Below are positions 13,018-14,587 of a DNA stretch of 14,587 nucleotides, piece after piece. Made by a program: the position numbers and the translations under genes. Source of the DNA: JBGVSA01 sp047605765 (GTDB lineage: Bacteria > Pseudomonadota > Gammaproteobacteria > Burkholderiales > Rhodocyclaceae); assembly GCA_047605765.1 (NCBI GenBank), contig JASGFB010000114.1, forward strand, positions 1 through 14,587, read 5' to 3'. How positions within the stretch are numbered: position 1 is the first letter of the stretch; every line of letters begins with the position of its first letter. The notes beneath the pieces were generated by a model. That model saw nothing but the letters and a program-made list of their open reading frames with translations, was not told where the DNA came from and made no database searches.

Positions 13018-14418
13018 ATGGAACTCATCAATCGTCTCCGCGCCATCGTCGGCGATGTCTACGTCATCGATACGCCCAATGATCTGGCGCCGTTTCAGCG
13101 CGATTGGCGTGGCCGCTACGAAGGGCACGCCCGTTGCGCGGTCCGCCCCGGCAACACGGATGAATTGGCGGCGGTCGTCGCCGTCTGTGCCGAGGCGGGC
13201 GTGCCCATGGTGCCGCAAGGGGGCAATACCGGCCTGGTCGGCGGGGGCGTGCCTTGCGTGGGGGGCGAGGTGATCGTGTCCACCGCCCGTCTGCGCCGCG
13301 TGCGCGAAGTCGATCCGGCCAACAACACCATCACCGTGGAAGCCGGCTGCACGCTGGCCGAAGTCCAGGCCGCCGCGCGCCAGCATGAGCGCTTGTTTCC
13401 GCTGTCACTGGCCGCCGAGGGGACTTGTCAGATCGGCGGCAACCTGTCGACCAATGCCGGTGGTGTTCACGTGCTGCACTATGGCAACACGCGCGAGCTG
13501 ACACTGGGGTTGGAGGTCGTTCTGCCCGATGGGCAGATCTGGCACGGTTTGCGGGGCTTGCGCAAGGACAACACCGGCTATGACCTGAAGCACCTCTTCG
13601 TGGGCGCGGAAGGCACGCTGGGCATCATCACGGCCGCCGTGCTCAAGCTCTTTCCGCTGCCGTGCTCGCGCGCCGTCGCCTGGGTGGCGTTGCGCGACGA
13701 AGCGGCTGCCATCGAGTTGCTGACTTTGCTGCGAGCGCGTGCCGGCGATCGTCTGACGGCCTTCGAGATCGTCGGGCGGTCCGCGCTCGACCTAGTGCTG
13801 CAGCACATGCCTGGAACGCATGATCCGTTGTCCGAGCGATACGCCTGGCAGGCGCTCGTGGAATTGTCCGACCCCGCGCCAGGGGACGCGCCACGCGAGG
13901 TGCTCGAGGCGACCCTGGGCGATGCGCTGGAGGCCGGGCTGATCGCTGACGCCGCCTTGTCGGCCAGCGAGGCGCAGGCGTTGGCGCTATGGGCGCTGCG
14001 CGAAAACATCTCGGAGGCGCAGCGCATCGAGGGTGTCAGCATCAAGCACGACATCGCCGTGCCGGTGAGCCGCATTCCGGCTTTCCTGAATCAGGCGGGG
14101 GAGGCGCTGCGCACGCAGTTTCCGGATGTGCGCATCGTCGCCTTTGGTCACGTTGGCGACGGTAATCTGCACTACAACATGTCCAAGGCGCAGGCGGTGG
14201 ATAACGGCGCGTTCATCGCGCAGACGCCGCAGGTCAATCGCATCGTGCATGACATCGTGGCCAGTCTGGGCGGATCGATTTCCGCCGAGCATGGCCTGGG
14301 GCAACTCAAGCGCGAAGAGATCACGCATTACAAAGCCCCGCTGGAACTCGCCCTCATGCGCCGCATAAAGGATGCACTCGATCCGCATGGGCTGATGAAT
14401 CCTGGCAAGGTGCTGTAG
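13018..14418 (+). CDS. FAD-binding D-2-hydroxyacid dehydrogenase (D-2-hydroxyglutarate/D-lactate/glycolate type)
   Basis: This flavoenzyme of the vanillyl-alcohol-oxidase/GlcD fold should oxidise a D-2-hydroxyacid to the 2-oxoacid. The family includes D-2-hydroxyglutarate and D-lactate dehydrogenases and GlcD; the substrate is not settled by sequence. The 466 residues have the FAD-binding type 4 domain at about 38-175, with PQGGNTGLVGG (67-77), GTCQIGGNLSTNAGG (135-149) and DLKHLFVGAEGTLGIIT. The C-terminal FAD-oxidase domain carries SIKHDIAVP, the metal-site GHVGDGNLHYN (377-387, His378 and His385) and EHGLGQLKR (His425). It ends LDPHGLMNPGKVL, as the D-2-HGDH group does. ATG 13018 is chosen because MELINRLRAIVGD matches family N-termini; the longer frame from 12859 runs through the upstream gene. 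The Shine-Dalgarno (GAGAA) is weak. Confidence 0.92.
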   Translation: MELINRLRAIVGDVYVIDTPNDLAPFQRDWRGRYEGHARCAVRPGNTDELAAVVAVCAEAGVPMVPQGGNTGLVGGGVPCVGGEVIVSTARLRRVREVDPANNTITVEAGCTLAEVQAAARQHERLFPLSLAAEGTCQIGGNLSTNAGGVHVLHYGNTRELTLGLEVVLPDGQIWHGLRGLRKDNTGYDLKHLFVGAEGTLGIITAAVLKLFPLPCSRAVAWVALRDEAAAIELLTLLRARAGDRLTAFEIVGRSALDLVLQHMPGTHDPLSERYAWQALVELSDPAPGDAPREVLEATLGDALEAGLIADAALSASEAQALALWALRENISEAQRIEGVSIKHDIAVPVSRIPAFLNQAGEALRTQFPDVRIVAFGHVGDGNLHYNMSKAQAVDNGAFIAQTPQVNRIVHDIVASLGGSISAEHGLGQLKREEITHYKAPLELALMRRIKDALDPHGLMNPGKVL

Positions 14419-14487
14419 TCATGGGTCACGCAGTGGTGGCGAAAAGGCCTGGCGGCGCGGCTTTCGACAAATTTATGAAAAAAGGTG

Positions 14488-14516
14488 TTGACGCTTAGGG
14501 TTCGGGTTCCTATAAT
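14488..14516 (+). promoter_or_regulatory. Sigma-70 promoter of the tRNA-Ala gene
   Basis: TTGACG (14488-14493) and a perfect TATAAT (14511-14516) are separated by exactly 17 bp. The predicted start of transcription is about 14523, some 12 bp before the mature tRNA 5' end. This is the best promoter in the window. Confidence 0.9.
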
Positions 14517-14534
14517 TCTGCTTCTTCGCTGGAC

Positions 14535-14587
<53 letters not shown>

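Overview
This window looks like ordinary, well-packed core chromosome of a GC-rich betaproteobacterium. The best guess is order Burkholderiales, probably the Alcaligenaceae (Bordetella/Achromobacter-like). That guess rests on the high GC content, the PanC, RimO, class I PhaC and PhaR sequences, and the frequent GTG/TTG starts. I see no insertion sequence, integrase, phage gene, CRISPR array or defence gene. I do not claim an undescribed system here. The unusual part is the layout and RNA structure of the PHA gene cluster.

Region 1 (1-2159): a YqjM/NamA-type flavin ene-reductase on the + strand meets panC on the - strand tail to tail. Their stop codons lie back to back in the palindrome TCATGA. 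Region 2 (2160-3353): a 262-bp divergent spacer leads into a class III-like PPK2 polyphosphate:nucleotide phosphotransferase. Region 3 (3390-6520): on the - strand, the outer-membrane assembly lipoprotein bamD is followed after 5 bp by a LysE/RhtB-type exporter. Diverging from bamD on the + strand is rluD (23S rRNA pseudouridine synthase), which overlaps pgeF by ATGA.

Region 4 (6529-11024): a small predicted membrane protein on the - strand, then phaC, two tandem phaB-type acetoacetyl-CoA reductases, and phaR. phaA (beta-ketothiolase) is absent from the cluster. GC-rich hairpins follow phaC, the first phaB and the second phaB, and a 13-bp sequence is repeated on both sides of the first phaB. 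PhaB reduces acetoacetyl-CoA to (R)-3-hydroxybutyryl-CoA, PhaC polymerises it, and PhaR senses the polymer and represses granule genes. The thiolase would have to be encoded elsewhere.

Region 5 (11077-14587): after a strong hairpin come rimO (ribosomal protein S12 methylthiotransferase), a second hairpin, a DUF1992 protein, and a D-2-hydroxyglutarate/D-lactate dehydrogenase-type FAD enzyme. The window ends inside a tRNA-Ala(GGC) gene preceded by a near-consensus sigma-70 promoter.

No gene-free stretch exceeds 300 bp. The longest are 1-233, 2160-2421, 10276-10427 and 11025-11173, and their visible contents are listed. All family assignments come from reading motifs, without database searches.
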